The position numbers and the translations under genes are program-made. From Streptomyces sp. HD (GTDB lineage Bacteria > Actinomycetota > Actinomycetes > Streptomycetales > Streptomycetaceae): a DNA stretch of 64,000 nt. Positions 16,387 through 25,353 of the stretch are shown here, one piece after another (the stretch's first letter is position 1; each line of letters starts with the position of its first letter). The notes below the pieces were generated by a model. It was given only the letters and a program-made list of their open reading frames with translations, was not told where the DNA came from and made no database searches. The DNA lies in NCBI RefSeq assembly GCF_028369295.1, contig NZ_JAQMYP010000013.1, positions 120,620-184,619 on the forward strand, written 5' to 3'.

Positions 16387-17660
16387 GCCACACTCACCGC
16401 CGTCCCGCGCGCCAACGGCCCGAACAGCAGCGTCGCGACCGGCGGCACCTCGTCGGCGGGCACGCCCAGGACGGGCGCCACCAGCGAGCCGACGGCCCGC
16501 TGCTCGGCCCGGGTGGCGGACGCGCCGAGCGGGCCGGACGCGGCCGAACCCCCTGACCGTGAACCGTCGTTGAGGTGAGCGCCGGGTGCCGGCACCGGCG
16601 GATTCGGCAGATCGCGGCAATCGGGCCCCGACCGCTCGCCGTAGCGCGGCTCCTCACCGGGTTCGTACGCCCCCTGCTGCCGTACGACCTCCAGGGTGAT
16701 GTGCATCTTCCCGCCCCGGAACGCCCCCTCCGAGGCCCTCTCCTGCCGGACCAGACCGGCCAGCAGACACGGGTACTCGGGGGAGTACCGGGCAAACAGC
16801 TCCAGCGTCGGGCGCGAGACCCGGCCGAGGGTGATCAGCCGGCCGCCGTTCACGTCGAGGAAGTCCTCGGCCGTGCCCGCGACGGTCGCCGTGGTCTTCA
16901 GTGCGGCCGCCAGCCGGTCCTTGTTCTCGACCAGCGTGCGGCTGGTGGTGACCGTGTTGCGCAGGAGCTCCATCAGGTCGGGCGCCGCGTCGCCGTACAG
17001 CTCGGCGACCTCGGCGAAGCGGGCGATGTCCGCGGTGAGGGACGGCAGATGGGGGTTGATGCGGCGCAGGTAGGCCTCCAGGCGGGTGAGGTTGTCGCCG
17101 ATGCGGTCGCCGCGGCCTTCGAGGGCGGTGGCGAAGGCGGAGAGCGTGGCGTTGAGCCGGCCGGGCCGCACGGTGCGCAGCAGGGGCAGCAGGTCGTTCA
17201 TCAGCTGCTGCACCTCGATACCGACCCGGGTGCGGTCCTGGGTGATGACGTCGCCGGCCCGGATCGGGCGGGCGGACGAGGCGCCGGCACCGGCGGGCGG
17301 CACCAGGTCGACGTACTTCTCGCCGAACAGCGTCTTCGGCAGCAGCCGCGCGTGCACGTCCGACGGGATGTACGCGACGTGCTCCGGCCTGAGCGCGATG
17401 TCGAGCGTCGCCTTCGTCCCGTCGGCCCGCACCTCGCGCACCTCGCCGACCAGCAGTCCGCGCAGCTTGACGTCGGCCCGTGGATCGAGCTGGTTGCCGA
17501 GGCTGTCGGCCTCCAGGGTGATCCGCACGACCGGCGTGAAGGCCTGGCGGTAGACGGCGACCGACAGCCCCAGCAGCAGGGCGAGCACGGCGATGAACAC
17601 CACGCCGTACAGCCGCAGTCTCAGCACCCTCATACGGCGCACCCTCATTCGGCGGCTCAC
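16383..17660 (-). CDS. mceA: MCE-family lipid-transport protein, first of operon
   Basis: 425 residues: Arg-rich N-terminus, membrane anchor (about 17-38, LYGVVFIAVLALLLGLSVAVY), MCE domain (VVRITLEADSLGNQLDPRADVKLRGLLVGEV, then LLPKTLFGEKYVDLVPP), helical rod and Pro-rich tail. The GTG at 17660 is preferred because it overlaps the permease stop in GTGA, matching the other junctions. ATGs four and nine codons in are alternatives. Confidence 0.9.
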   Translation of the reverse strand: MSRRMRVRRMRVLRLRLYGVVFIAVLALLLGLSVAVYRQAFTPVVRITLEADSLGNQLDPRADVKLRGLLVGEVREVRADGTKATLDIALRPEHVAYIPSDVHARLLPKTLFGEKYVDLVPPAGAGASSARPIRAGDVITQDRTRVGIEVQQLMNDLLPLLRTVRPGRLNATLSAFATALEGRGDRIGDNLTRLEAYLRRINPHLPSLTADIARFAEVAELYGDAAPDLMELLRNTVTTSRTLVENKDRLAAALKTTATVAGTAEDFLDVNGGRLITLGRVSRPTLELFARYSPEYPCLLAGLVRQERASEGAFRGGKMHITLEVVRQQGAYEPGEEPRYGERSGPDCRDLPNPPVPAPGAHLNDGSRSGGSAASGPLGASATRAEQRAVGSLVAPVLGVPADEVPPVATLLFGPLARGTAVSVA

Positions 17661-18460
17661 CCCGCGATCCGTACGGTCGTGCTGGCGCCCCAGATCGCCA
17701 GCGACAGGAAGAAGTCCAGGACGTTGATCGCCACGATCGAGGTCCGCACCGCGCGGCCCACGGCGACGCCGACGCCCGCCGGGCCGCCGCTCGCGTGGTA
17801 GCCGTAGAAGCAGTGCACCAGGATGATCAGCACGGCGAAGACGAGCACTTTGCCGAACGACCACAGCACGTCGACCGGTGGCAGGTACTGCTGGAAGTAG
17901 TGGTCGTAGGTGCCCGCGGACTGGCCGTAGTAGCCGGTGGTGATGGTGCGGGCGGCCAGGTAGGAGGAGAGCAGGCCGATCACGTAAAGCGGGATCACGG
18001 CCACGAACCCGGCGATCATCCGCGTCGTCACCAGGAACGGCAGCGAGGGCACGCCCATGACTTCGAGGGCGTCGGTCTCCTCGCTGATCCGCATCGCGCC
18101 CAGCTGCGCCGTGAACCCGGCGCCGACCGTCGCCGAGAGCGCGAGTCCCGCCACCAGCGGGGCGATCTCGCGGGTGTTGAAGTACGCCGAGAGGAAGGCG
18201 ACGAAGTTCGAGGTGCCGAGCTGGTTGAGGGCCGCGTAGCCCTGGAGACCGACCTCCGTGCCGGTGAAGAAGGACAGGAAGGCGATCACACCGACCGTGC
18301 CGCCCACCACCGCGAGGGCGCCCCGGCCGAAGCTCACCTCGGCGAGCAGCCGCAGGATCTCCTTCTTGTAGCGGCGCAGGGTGCGGCCGGTCCACGCCAA
18401 CGAGCGGCCGTAGAAGACCAGTTGGCTGCCCAGCTGCTCAAGACGGTTCAACAGCGCCAT
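17657..18460 (-). CDS. YrbE/MlaE-family permease B of Mce transporter
   Basis: 267 residues with about five membrane helices. The MlaE signature region is present: EIAPLVAGLALSATVGAGFTAQLGAMRISEETDALEVMG, with the conserved Glu-rich coupling loop that contacts the ATPase. It forms the inner-membrane channel with permease A. It starts 3 bp after permease A ends and overlaps mceA by 4 bp. Confidence 0.95.
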   Translation of the reverse strand: MALLNRLEQLGSQLVFYGRSLAWTGRTLRRYKKEILRLLAEVSFGRGALAVVGGTVGVIAFLSFFTGTEVGLQGYAALNQLGTSNFVAFLSAYFNTREIAPLVAGLALSATVGAGFTAQLGAMRISEETDALEVMGVPSLPFLVTTRMIAGFVAVIPLYVIGLLSSYLAARTITTGYYGQSAGTYDHYFQQYLPPVDVLWSFGKVLVFAVLIILVHCFYGYHASGGPAGVGVAVGRAVRTSIVAINVLDFFLSLAIWGASTTVRIAG

Positions 18461-18463
18461 GCC

Positions 18464-19243
18464 TCAGCCCCTCTGCGGGACGACTTGGAAGTACACCGCG
18501 GTCATCACGAAGTTGGTCACGAACAGCAACATGAAGGTGATCACCACCGACTGGTTCACCGCGTCGCCCACACCCTTCGGGCCGCCCTTCGCCGTGAGCC
18601 CCTTGTACGAGGCGACGATCGCGGCGATCGCGCCGAACACGAGTGCCTTGACCTCCGCCGCCCACAGGTCGGAGAGCTGGGCGAGCGTGGTGAAGGAGGC
18701 GAGGTAGGCGCCGGGGGTGCCGTTCTGCAGGACGACGTTGAAGAAGTACCCGCCTGCCACGCCGACCACCGACACCAGGCCGTTGAGCAGCACGGCCACG
18801 ACCATCGACGCCAGCACCCGCGGCACCACCAGCCGGTGGATCGGGTCGATGCCCAGCACCTGCATCGCGTCGATCTCGTCCCGGATCTTCCGCGCCCCGA
18901 GGTCCGCACAGATCGCCGTGCCGCCCGCACCCGCGATCAGGAGCGCCGTGACGATCGGCGAGGCCTCCCGCAGCACCGCCAGCACGGAGGCGGCCCCGGA
19001 GAAGGACTGGGCGCCCAACTGCCGGGTCAGACTGCCGATCTGGAGCGCGATGACCGCCCCGAAGGGGATGGAGACGAGCGCCGTCGGCAGGATCGTCACG
19101 CTCGCGACGAACCACGCCTGCTGGATGAACTCCCTTGCCTGGAAGGGCCGTCGGGGGACGGTCCGGACGACGTCCAGCGCCATCGCGAACAGGCTCCCCG
19201 AGTGCCGCAGCGCTCCGATCGGAGACAGACGTGACAGGCTCAT
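18464..19243 (-). CDS. YrbE/MlaE-family permease A of Mce transporter
   Basis: 259 residues, MlaE fold, with EASPIVTALLIAGAGGTAICADLGARKIRDEIDAMQVLGID as the coupling-helix region. Mce systems in actinobacteria carry two unequal permeases; this is the first. Its start overlaps the ATPase gene stop by 4 bp. Same operon as mceA-F. Confidence 0.95.
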   Translation of the reverse strand: MSLSRLSPIGALRHSGSLFAMALDVVRTVPRRPFQAREFIQQAWFVASVTILPTALVSIPFGAVIALQIGSLTRQLGAQSFSGAASVLAVLREASPIVTALLIAGAGGTAICADLGARKIRDEIDAMQVLGIDPIHRLVVPRVLASMVVAVLLNGLVSVVGVAGGYFFNVVLQNGTPGAYLASFTTLAQLSDLWAAEVKALVFGAIAAIVASYKGLTAKGGPKGVGDAVNQSVVITFMLLFVTNFVMTAVYFQVVPQRG

Positions 19244-20187
19244 GCGCCGGCCCCCGCCTTCTGGTGCAGCGCCGCCTCGCGCCGGGCGATCGCCTCCCAG
19301 CGCGGTGGGCGCGGGATGCCCGGCCCCGGCAGCAGGCGGGGAGTCAGTGCCTGAGCGCCGGGAGAGCGTGGGCCCCTGCCGTCGGCGCCGAGGGCGGCCA
19401 GCTCCTGCTCGACCTGGGCCGCGTCCTTCTCCTCCGCCATGCCGATCGGGCCCTGCATCCTGCCGTTCAGGAACTGCCGTACGACGGGCTCGCCGCTGGT
19501 CAGCAGCTCCTCGCGGGGCCCGAACATGACCAGCTCGCGGCGGAACAGCAGCCCGATGTTGTCCGGCACCTGGCGGGCCGAGGCGATGTCGTGCGTGACG
19601 ATCAGGAAGGTCGCGTCGATCTGGGCGTTGAGGTCGACGATCAACTGGTTGAGGTAGGCCACCCGAACCGGGTCGAGGCCCGAGTCCGGCTCGTCGAACA
19701 GGATGATCTCCGGATCGAGCACCAGTGCCCGGGCCAGCCCGGCCCGCTTGCGCATCCCGCCGGAGATCTCGCCGGGCAGCTTCCCCTCGGCGCCGATCAG
19801 CCCGACCATGTCCATCTTCTCCAGCACGATGCGCCGGATCTCGCTCTCGGACTTACGGGTGTGCTCGCGCAGCGGGAACGCGATGTTGTCGTACAGGTTC
19901 ATCGACCCGAACAGCGCGCCGTCCTGGAACAGCACGCCGAACAGCTTCCGCACCTCGTACAGCTCGTGCTCGCGCAGCCTGGTGATGTCCCGGCCCTGGA
20001 TCGTGATCGAGCCACGCTCCGGCTTCAGCAGTCCCACGAGCGTCTTGAGGAAGACCGACTTGCCCGTGCCCGAGGGGCCGAGCATGACCGAGACCTCCCC
20101 GGCGGGCAGCGTCAGCGAGACGTCCTGCCAGATGACCTGGTGACCGAAGGACTTGGTCAGCCCTTCCACACAGATCTCGACACCCAT
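19240..20187 (-). CDS. mceG: ABC ATPase of the Mce lipid importer (MceG/MlaF-like)
   Basis: 315 residues. Walker A GPSGTGKS near 37-44, signature LPGEISGGMRKRAGLARAL and Walker B IILFDEPDSGLDP are all intact. The fold is MlaF-type with a C-terminal extension (about 250-315) rich in Pro/Arg/Gly, as in mycobacterial MceG. It energises the YrbE permeases. The ATG at 20187 is chosen because AAGGG lies eight bases upstream; a GTG three codons earlier has no spacing for a ribosome site. First gene of the operon, 35 bp downstream of the GCGACGGAC-N15-GTAGAGCAGA element. Confidence 0.95.
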   Translation of the reverse strand: MGVEICVEGLTKSFGHQVIWQDVSLTLPAGEVSVMLGPSGTGKSVFLKTLVGLLKPERGSITIQGRDITRLREHELYEVRKLFGVLFQDGALFGSMNLYDNIAFPLREHTRKSESEIRRIVLEKMDMVGLIGAEGKLPGEISGGMRKRAGLARALVLDPEIILFDEPDSGLDPVRVAYLNQLIVDLNAQIDATFLIVTHDIASARQVPDNIGLLFRRELVMFGPREELLTSGEPVVRQFLNGRMQGPIGMAEEKDAAQVEQELAALGADGRGPRSPGAQALTPRLLPGPGIPRPPRWEAIARREAALHQKAGAGA

Positions 20188-20222
20188 CCGGTCCACCCTT
20201 CGGCCCCTGGAGCAGCTCTGAC

Positions 20223-20256
20223 ATCTGCTCTACGGGGAGGGGCGGGGTGTCCGTCG
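20223..20256 (-). promoter_or_regulatory. candidate promoter of the mce operon, shared bipartite element copy 1
   Basis: On the minus strand: GCGACGGAC (20256-20248), 15 bases, GTAGAGCAGA (20232-20223), then 35 bp to the ATPase start. The only other copy I found is before the lytic transglycosylase gene with identical end blocks, identical 15-base spacing, similar C-rich spacer and 34 bp to the start. The geometry fits a -35/-10 pair for an ECF-type sigma factor, or a regulator site. A sigma factor gene lies between the two copies. Confidence 0.7.
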
Positions 20257-20284
20257 CCGGGATGGCGGATTTTTTTCGAGCGGG

Positions 20285-21385
20285 TTACGGCAGTGGGGTC
20301 GCGGTAGGGAGGGGAAGAGGGGCGGAGGGCTCGACCGACGGCTCCGGGACCTCGGGCAGCTCCGGGACCTCGGGCACCTGCGGGACCTCCGGCGTGGTCA
20401 GCACCGGCAGGGGGGTCACCGAGACCGCGGGAACCGATACGTCCGGCACTTCCGGGAGCTTCGGCACGTCCGGTACGTCCGGTATGTTCGGCACTTCCAG
20501 CACGGACAGCGGCCGGAACGATTCTCCCGGCGTCGCCCCGGCCGACTTCCGCCCGGCCGCCGTGGCGGAGGCGCGGTTCCCCCGAGGGGCGCCCTCGGTC
20601 GTGCCGTCCGTCCGCAGCGCCTCCACACCCGGTGTGGCGACGACGGGCCGCGGAGCCGTACCGCCCCCGCCCTGACCCCCGCCCCCGTCGAGCGCGTACG
20701 GCAGCACGAACCCCGCCACCACCAGCGTCGCCGCCGTCGAGGCCACCGCCACGGCCTGCACCTTGCCGGCGCCGCGGGGCCGACCCCACCCGATGAGGAA
20801 CAGCGCGAACCCGAGCGTCGCGGCCAGCGACTGCCGCAGTGTCCGTCGCGCCCGGGCCAGCAGCGACTCGACGGTCCGGTAGCTGAGCCCCATCCGGACG
20901 GCGACCTGCCCGACGTCCAGGTCCTCCGACTTCAGCCGCAGCGCCTCGGCCTGCCGCGCGGGCAGCTCACCGCTGCGCACCGCCAGCCACTTCGCCTCGG
21001 CCCGGTCGCACACCGCCTCCTCGACGGGCACGGGGCCGGGGGCGACGAGGGTCGGGCTGGTGCGTACCTCGGCCTCGCGGTTCACCTGCCGGTAGCGGTC
21101 GACGCACAGCCGCATCGTGACCGTCGTCAGCCAGGCCGCCAGGCGCTCGTCGTCCAGGTCGGGGCGTTCCGCGGCGCGCAGCATCGCCTCGTGCACCGCG
21201 TCCTCGGCGTCCTCCGCACTCATCGACCTGCGCCGGGCCACCTTGAGCAGCTGCTCGCGGTGACTCCACATGAGCCGCCAACGCTCGTCGGTGCCGTGCG
21301 GCATCGCAAGTGTCCGTGCACATGTCTCCGCAGAGGTCTCTGCGAGCTTGTTCGCAGGCTTGTCCGCAGGCATGTCCGTCGCCAT
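20285..21385 (-). CDS. ECF-like sigma-70 factor with membrane segment and Pro/Glu/Val-rich tail
   Basis: 366 residues. Sigma region 2 (about 40-105) contains AEDAEDAVHEAMLRAAER and WLTTVTMRLCVDRYR. Region 4 (about 137-188) contains LPARQAEALRLKSEDLDVGQVAVRMGLSYRTVESLLARARRTLRQ. Then come hydrophobic stretches at about 187-200 and 209-231 and, from about 293, a tail of PEVP/PDVP-type repeats. With one membrane pass the tail would be outside, making this a one-protein sensor-sigma; with two it stays inside. No separate anti-sigma gene is visible next to it. The ATG at 21385 has GAAGGGG upstream; a Met at 21304 is an alternative. Likely targets are the two genes with the shared upstream element, by position only. 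Confidence 0.88.
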   Translation of the reverse strand: MATDMPADKPANKLAETSAETCARTLAMPHGTDERWRLMWSHREQLLKVARRRSMSAEDAEDAVHEAMLRAAERPDLDDERLAAWLTTVTMRLCVDRYRQVNREAEVRTSPTLVAPGPVPVEEAVCDRAEAKWLAVRSGELPARQAEALRLKSEDLDVGQVAVRMGLSYRTVESLLARARRTLRQSLAATLGFALFLIGWGRPRGAGKVQAVAVASTAATLVVAGFVLPYALDGGGGQGGGGTAPRPVVATPGVEALRTDGTTEGAPRGNRASATAAGRKSAGATPGESFRPLSVLEVPNIPDVPDVPKLPEVPDVSVPAVSVTPLPVLTTPEVPQVPEVPELPEVPEPSVEPSAPLPLPTATPLP

Positions 21386-21440
21386 GAGGGCCCCTTCGCA
21401 CTCATCCCGCCGGTCTCGTGCCGTCCGGCGGGGGGCGACA

Positions 21441-22490
21441 TTACCGCCGGGTATCGGAGGTTGTGGAGGGGGGAGCGGTGATCGATTTCGCGCTGTTACT
21501 GGTCAGCGGGGCGTCGTCGGAGAGCAGGTCGTCGGCGACGTGCTCGATGTCCGGGGTGGGGAGGGGGAGTTGGGGCTCCGTCGTCTCCTCCGGCTCCTCG
21601 GGGGCGGTGGCCGGACGGGTTGGGACGGGCGCCGACGGGGTGGGGCTCGGGTGGGCGGAGGGGCGCGGCGACGAGACCTCCCTCGGCTTCGAGGGCGTCC
21701 GCGGCGGCTCAGGACGTATCACTGAATCAGCTGAACTGTCCGGTACCACCCGGTGCCCGTCCAGGAAGTACGCGTACCAGGCCCGCACCGTGCGCAGATA
21801 GGCCGCCGACTGGTTGTAGCCGAGGATCGCCCGGTCCAGCTCGGCCGGGACGGACAGATCCCGCCCGCCCGCGCACAGGTAGCGCCCGGCGGCGAGGGCC
21901 GCGTCGAAGACGTTGTTCGGATCCGCGCGCCCGTCGCCGTTGCCGTCGGCGCCCCAGCGGGCCCACGTCGACGGGATGAACTGCATCGGCCCGACCGCGC
22001 GGTCGTACACCGCGTCCCCGTCATGGGCGCCGCCGTCGGTGTCCCGGATCCGTGCGAAGGCCACGCCGTCCAGCCGAGGTCCGAGGATCGGCGTCACGGT
22101 CGTACCGTCCGACGTCACCCGTCCGCCCCGGGCCTGGCCGGACTCCACCTGCCCGATCGCCGCCAGCAACTGCCAGCGCAGCCGACAGCCGGGTGCCTCG
22201 CGCGCGAGCCGGTCCTCGGCGCGGCGGTACGCGGCGAACACGCTCGCCGGAAGCGGGGCGCCCGCGACGGCCGGTGCCGCGTCGCCGCCGTGTTTCGAGG
22301 TCCGCAGGGGTGGCAGTTCGGTGCGGAACGGGGTGTCGCCGGAGACGCTGGGGCCTTGCTCGGCGAGTGGCTGTCTCTGGTCCGAGGCTCGTTCCGCGAC
22401 CACCCCCGGCGCCCCTGACGCGGTCAGCGCGACCATCGCCGCGACCGCGGCCGCCGTACCCCTCGCGGCTCTGACTCCGTGCCCTGCCAC
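21441..22490 (-). CDS. secreted lytic transglycosylase (SLT/MltB-like) with Pro-rich tail
   Basis: 349 residues. A signal peptide covers about 1-32 (AARGTAAAVAAMVALTASGAPGVVA). The transglycosylase domain (about 85-240) has the catalytic Glu in AAIGQVESGQ and the family block GPMQFIPSTWARWGADGNGDGRADPNNVFDAALAAGRYLC. It cleaves peptidoglycan glycan strands. The tail from about 255 is Pro/Ser/Thr/Glu-rich, probably a wall-spanning linker. The GTG at 22490 with GGGGAGGGG upstream is chosen because the signal peptide begins there. The shared bipartite element ends 34 bp before the start. Confidence 0.92.
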   Translation of the reverse strand: MAGHGVRAARGTAAAVAAMVALTASGAPGVVAERASDQRQPLAEQGPSVSGDTPFRTELPPLRTSKHGGDAAPAVAGAPLPASVFAAYRRAEDRLAREAPGCRLRWQLLAAIGQVESGQARGGRVTSDGTTVTPILGPRLDGVAFARIRDTDGGAHDGDAVYDRAVGPMQFIPSTWARWGADGNGDGRADPNNVFDAALAAGRYLCAGGRDLSVPAELDRAILGYNQSAAYLRTVRAWYAYFLDGHRVVPDSSADSVIRPEPPRTPSKPREVSSPRPSAHPSPTPSAPVPTRPATAPEEPEETTEPQLPLPTPDIEHVADDLLSDDAPLTSNSAKSITAPPSTTSDTRR

Positions 22491-22524
22491 TTGCTGTCCC
22501 CTCCCCGCAGACGGATGCCTGTCG

Positions 22525-22558
22525 TCTGCTCTACGGGGCGGGGCGGCAGGTCCGTCGC
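22525..22558 (-). promoter_or_regulatory. candidate promoter of the lytic transglycosylase, shared bipartite element copy 2
   Basis: On the minus strand: GCGACGGAC (22558-22550), 15 C/G-rich bases, GTAGAGCAGA (22534-22525), then 34 bp to the GTG. The blocks and spacing are the same as those before the mce ATPase gene (20223-20256). Confidence 0.7.
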
Positions 22559-22582
22559 ACGGGTTCGCGCGGCGTCCCGCCG

Positions 22583-23632
22583 CTACGGCTTCCGCACGCC
22601 GCTCAGCGCCTCCTCCGCCCGCTGGTCGACGATGTGCGTGACCAGGTGCTGGGCCGCTCCGAAGACGATCGACCAGCCGATGATCTGGGCGGAGCTGTCG
22701 AGGTTGCTCAGGCCGGGGACGAAGGCGCCCTTGATGAGCAGGATTCCGGCGACGGCGGACAGGGCGCCCATGGGGAACTTCAGTACGGCGGCGGCGAGCG
22801 GCAGCCGGAACTGGTACTGGGTGGCGTGGTTCGGCTGGATCCGGCGCACCGCCGTGACCACGGTGAGGGACGCTCCGATGAGCCCCGCGAACTCCACGGT
22901 GAGGACGTCCTGGTTCCTGGCGTAGTTGCCGGTGACGACGTCCGTGACGGCGGGGGCCTCGGCCAAGGGGGGCGGGCCCTCGGGAGGGACCTCGTGCTCG
23001 CCGGTGGGGCAGACCACCCGGTTGCCGGGCGGCTGCGGCTGGAAGCACAGGTCCACGGCGTCCTCGTCGGCGTAGCCCCACGCCGCCAGTGCGATCAGGC
23101 CCAGGACCGCCGCCCCCGTGAAGATCCAGAGCAGGTCCGCCAGGACGCGTACGCGTCGGTGTCTGCCGCCCAGGGACGCGTAGGCGAAGGCGAGCGCCCT
23201 GACCAGGGTGCTCCGGTCCTGGGCCGTGAGGGGGGCCGGGCCGGCCTCGACCTTGTCGGCGACATCCTGCACGGCCTGCCGCTGCGGGCTGGTCTCCGAC
23301 AGGTTCCGGCGCACCATGCCCAGGATCTCCGGGGTCCTCGCGCGGACCTCGTCGTCGCAGGCGATGGAGAGCAGATCGGCGTCGGCGGCCCGGATGTTCG
23401 ACCAGATGCGCTCCAGGGTGCCGGCTCTGGGCTGGAACCTCGGCACGTTCAGACACGCCGCCTCGGCTTGGTCGAGATGCCCCCGCGCCCCGTCGAGCAC
23501 CGCCCGGCGCCGGCCGTCGTCGTCCCCCGCACCACCGCTCTCCTCCATGGCCAGCTGGGTGCGCAGCCGGGAGATCACGGTCAGCGGCAGCTCCAGCCAG
23601 GGCGCGAGATTGATCCTCTGCCGCGCGGACAT
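22583..23632 (-). CDS. conserved membrane protein of unknown function
   Basis: 349 residues; I do not recognise the family. The N-terminal half (about 1-155) is soluble and helical (IWSNIRAADADLLSIACDDEVRARTPEILGMVRRNLSE). It is followed by one helix (about 165-185), an acidic Pro-rich outside loop with two Cys (LCFQPQPPGNRVVCPTGEHEV) and three more helices. The ATG at 23632 is chosen for GGAGG six bases upstream; the frame stays open to 23734. It sits 24 bp beyond the transglycosylase promoter element and is divergent from the hydrolase at 23817. It may be a partner of the sigma/transglycosylase genes, but only by position. Confidence 0.75.
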   Translation of the reverse strand: MSARQRINLAPWLELPLTVISRLRTQLAMEESGGAGDDDGRRRAVLDGARGHLDQAEAACLNVPRFQPRAGTLERIWSNIRAADADLLSIACDDEVRARTPEILGMVRRNLSETSPQRQAVQDVADKVEAGPAPLTAQDRSTLVRALAFAYASLGGRHRRVRVLADLLWIFTGAAVLGLIALAAWGYADEDAVDLCFQPQPPGNRVVCPTGEHEVPPEGPPPLAEAPAVTDVVTGNYARNQDVLTVEFAGLIGASLTVVTAVRRIQPNHATQYQFRLPLAAAVLKFPMGALSAVAGILLIKGAFVPGLSNLDSSAQIIGWSIVFGAAQHLVTHIVDQRAEEALSGVRKP

Positions 23633-23816
23633 CCGGGCCTCCGTGGCTTCCCTCGGGAACCTCCAGTACGACACGCCCGCACCTGGCACGACCAGGCGGC
23701 CTGCTCCCCACGGGTGACACGCCCCCCACATCACCGTTCCGGGCTATTCCTGGAGGCCGAAGTTCCGGGATTCATCTACTCAGGAGAGATGGCCCCGGTG
23801 CTTTTGGAGGCAAGGC

Positions 23817-25352
23817 GTGGACGACAACCGCGACAAGAACGACAACCGCAAACTCCCCATCGTCTACGTCCGGGGATTCGCCGGCGGCACGAGCGGGATC
23901 AACAAGGCCGTGGACGACCCCTTCTACGGCTTCAACGAGGGCTCCACCCACGTCCGCGTCGGCGCCGACAACCAGCCGCTCTTCCACCAGTTCGAGAGCC
24001 CGCTGCTGCGGCTGATGCAGGAAGAGGGCTACGACCTCCTCGTGAAGGGTGACCAGCGGGCCTATCTGGCCGGCCGCCAGGCGAACGAGGTCCGCCCCGA
24101 CACCATCTGGATCCACCGCTTCTACGACCGCTCGGCCTCGACCTGGGGCGGCAGCCCTCAGGAGTACCGGCTGGAGGACGCCGCCGCCGATCTGCGCGAC
24201 CTGATCGACGAACTCCGTGTGAAGACCGGCGCGCCCGCCGTCATCCTCGTGGCCCACTCGATGGGCGGCCTGATCTGCCGCTGCCTGCTCCAGAAGATCC
24301 TGCCCGACCAGGGGCGCGCGGCCGCCGACTGCGTCGCCAAGTTCTTCACCTACGGCACCCCGCACGGCGGCATCTCCTTCGACCTCGGGGGCGGGCTGCT
24401 GGAGAAGATGCGGGACACCTTCGGCATCCAGGGCGCGGACATCTTCGGGCCCCGGCGGATGTACGAGTACCTCACCCCGCAGGCCGAGCTGGACCGGACG
24501 CCTCACCGGCCCGGCGGGTGGGACGCCCGTCCGATGCCGCAGGGGCCGGGGGCGCTGCCCGTCGAGCGGATCTTCTGCCTCGTGGGGACCAACCCGGCCG
24601 ACTACGACGTCGCCCTCGGCCTGTCCTCGGCCGCCGTCGGGCCGCACAGCGACGGACTCGTGCAGATCGAGAACGCGTATGTGCCGGGCGCGCAACGGGC
24701 CTTCGTGCACCGCAGCCACAGCGGGCGTTACGGCATGGTCAACTCCGAGGAGGGTTACCAGAACCTGCGGCGGTTCCTGTTCGGGGACACCCGGATCGAG
24801 GCGTCGCTGGTCGGCTACCGGCTGCCCGATGACGACGACATCGTGTGGCAGGCCGAGTCCCGGCTGTCGGTGCGCGGGCTGCCCGTGATGATGCACGAGC
24901 GGCTCGCGGCCCACTGGTGCCCCATCCAGCTCGACGGACGCCGGGCAGGGGAGGACGCCTCGGTCTCGCTGGCCACCACCTTCCTCAACAGCGGCCTGCG
25001 GGCCCCCACGGCCACCGACGAGCCCATGCGGTTCATCCTCGACCTGCGGCTGATCTCCCTGCGCGAGCGGGGCGGCTTCCTCGGTCTCGGCGACCACCTG
25101 GAGCAGTCCGCCGACTTCTCCGACACGCTCGTCATCGACGTCGGCCCACCGGACGCCGGCCCCGGCATCTGGGCCACCTGGAACTCGGAGATCGAAGGCG
25201 CCATCCGTGACCACCGGGCCGCCGGCTCGCCCCGCTCCGACGAGGACCCCGCCGCCGGCCGCTGGGTCGCCCACATCCCGCTGCCCGCCACCACCGCACG
25301 CCTCGTCGGCGCCGACGCGAGGATCCGGCTCGTCGCGACGCCCTGGACGTGA
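23817..25352 (+). CDS. alpha/beta hydrolase, PGAP1-like lipase/esterase
   Basis: 511 residues. The N-terminal hydrolase domain has an oxyanion-region start (IVYVRGFAGGTSG), nucleophile elbow AHSMGG (Ser near 152), and YGTPHGGI, with a likely catalytic His in RSHSGRYGMVN. This arrangement is seen in PGAP1-like and lecithin-acyltransferase-type lipases. The C-terminal 170 residues form a separate beta-rich domain that I cannot name. No signal peptide, so probably cytoplasmic. GTG start with GGAGG six bases upstream. Monocistronic; a 21-bp minisatellite follows the stop at once. Confidence 0.82.
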   Translation: MDDNRDKNDNRKLPIVYVRGFAGGTSGINKAVDDPFYGFNEGSTHVRVGADNQPLFHQFESPLLRLMQEEGYDLLVKGDQRAYLAGRQANEVRPDTIWIHRFYDRSASTWGGSPQEYRLEDAAADLRDLIDELRVKTGAPAVILVAHSMGGLICRCLLQKILPDQGRAAADCVAKFFTYGTPHGGISFDLGGGLLEKMRDTFGIQGADIFGPRRMYEYLTPQAELDRTPHRPGGWDARPMPQGPGALPVERIFCLVGTNPADYDVALGLSSAAVGPHSDGLVQIENAYVPGAQRAFVHRSHSGRYGMVNSEEGYQNLRRFLFGDTRIEASLVGYRLPDDDDIVWQAESRLSVRGLPVMMHERLAAHWCPIQLDGRRAGEDASVSLATTFLNSGLRAPTATDEPMRFILDLRLISLRERGGFLGLGDHLEQSADFSDTLVIDVGPPDAGPGIWATWNSEIEGAIRDHRAAGSPRSDEDPAAGRWVAHIPLPATTARLVGADARIRLVATPWT

Positions 25353-25353
25353 G

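Noticed and set aside
21374..21382. Third occurrence of GCGACGGAC, at the start of the sigma gene
   Set aside because: It is simply codons 2-4 of the gene plus overlap (Ala-Thr-Asp) and is not followed by GTAGAGCAGA at 15 bases.
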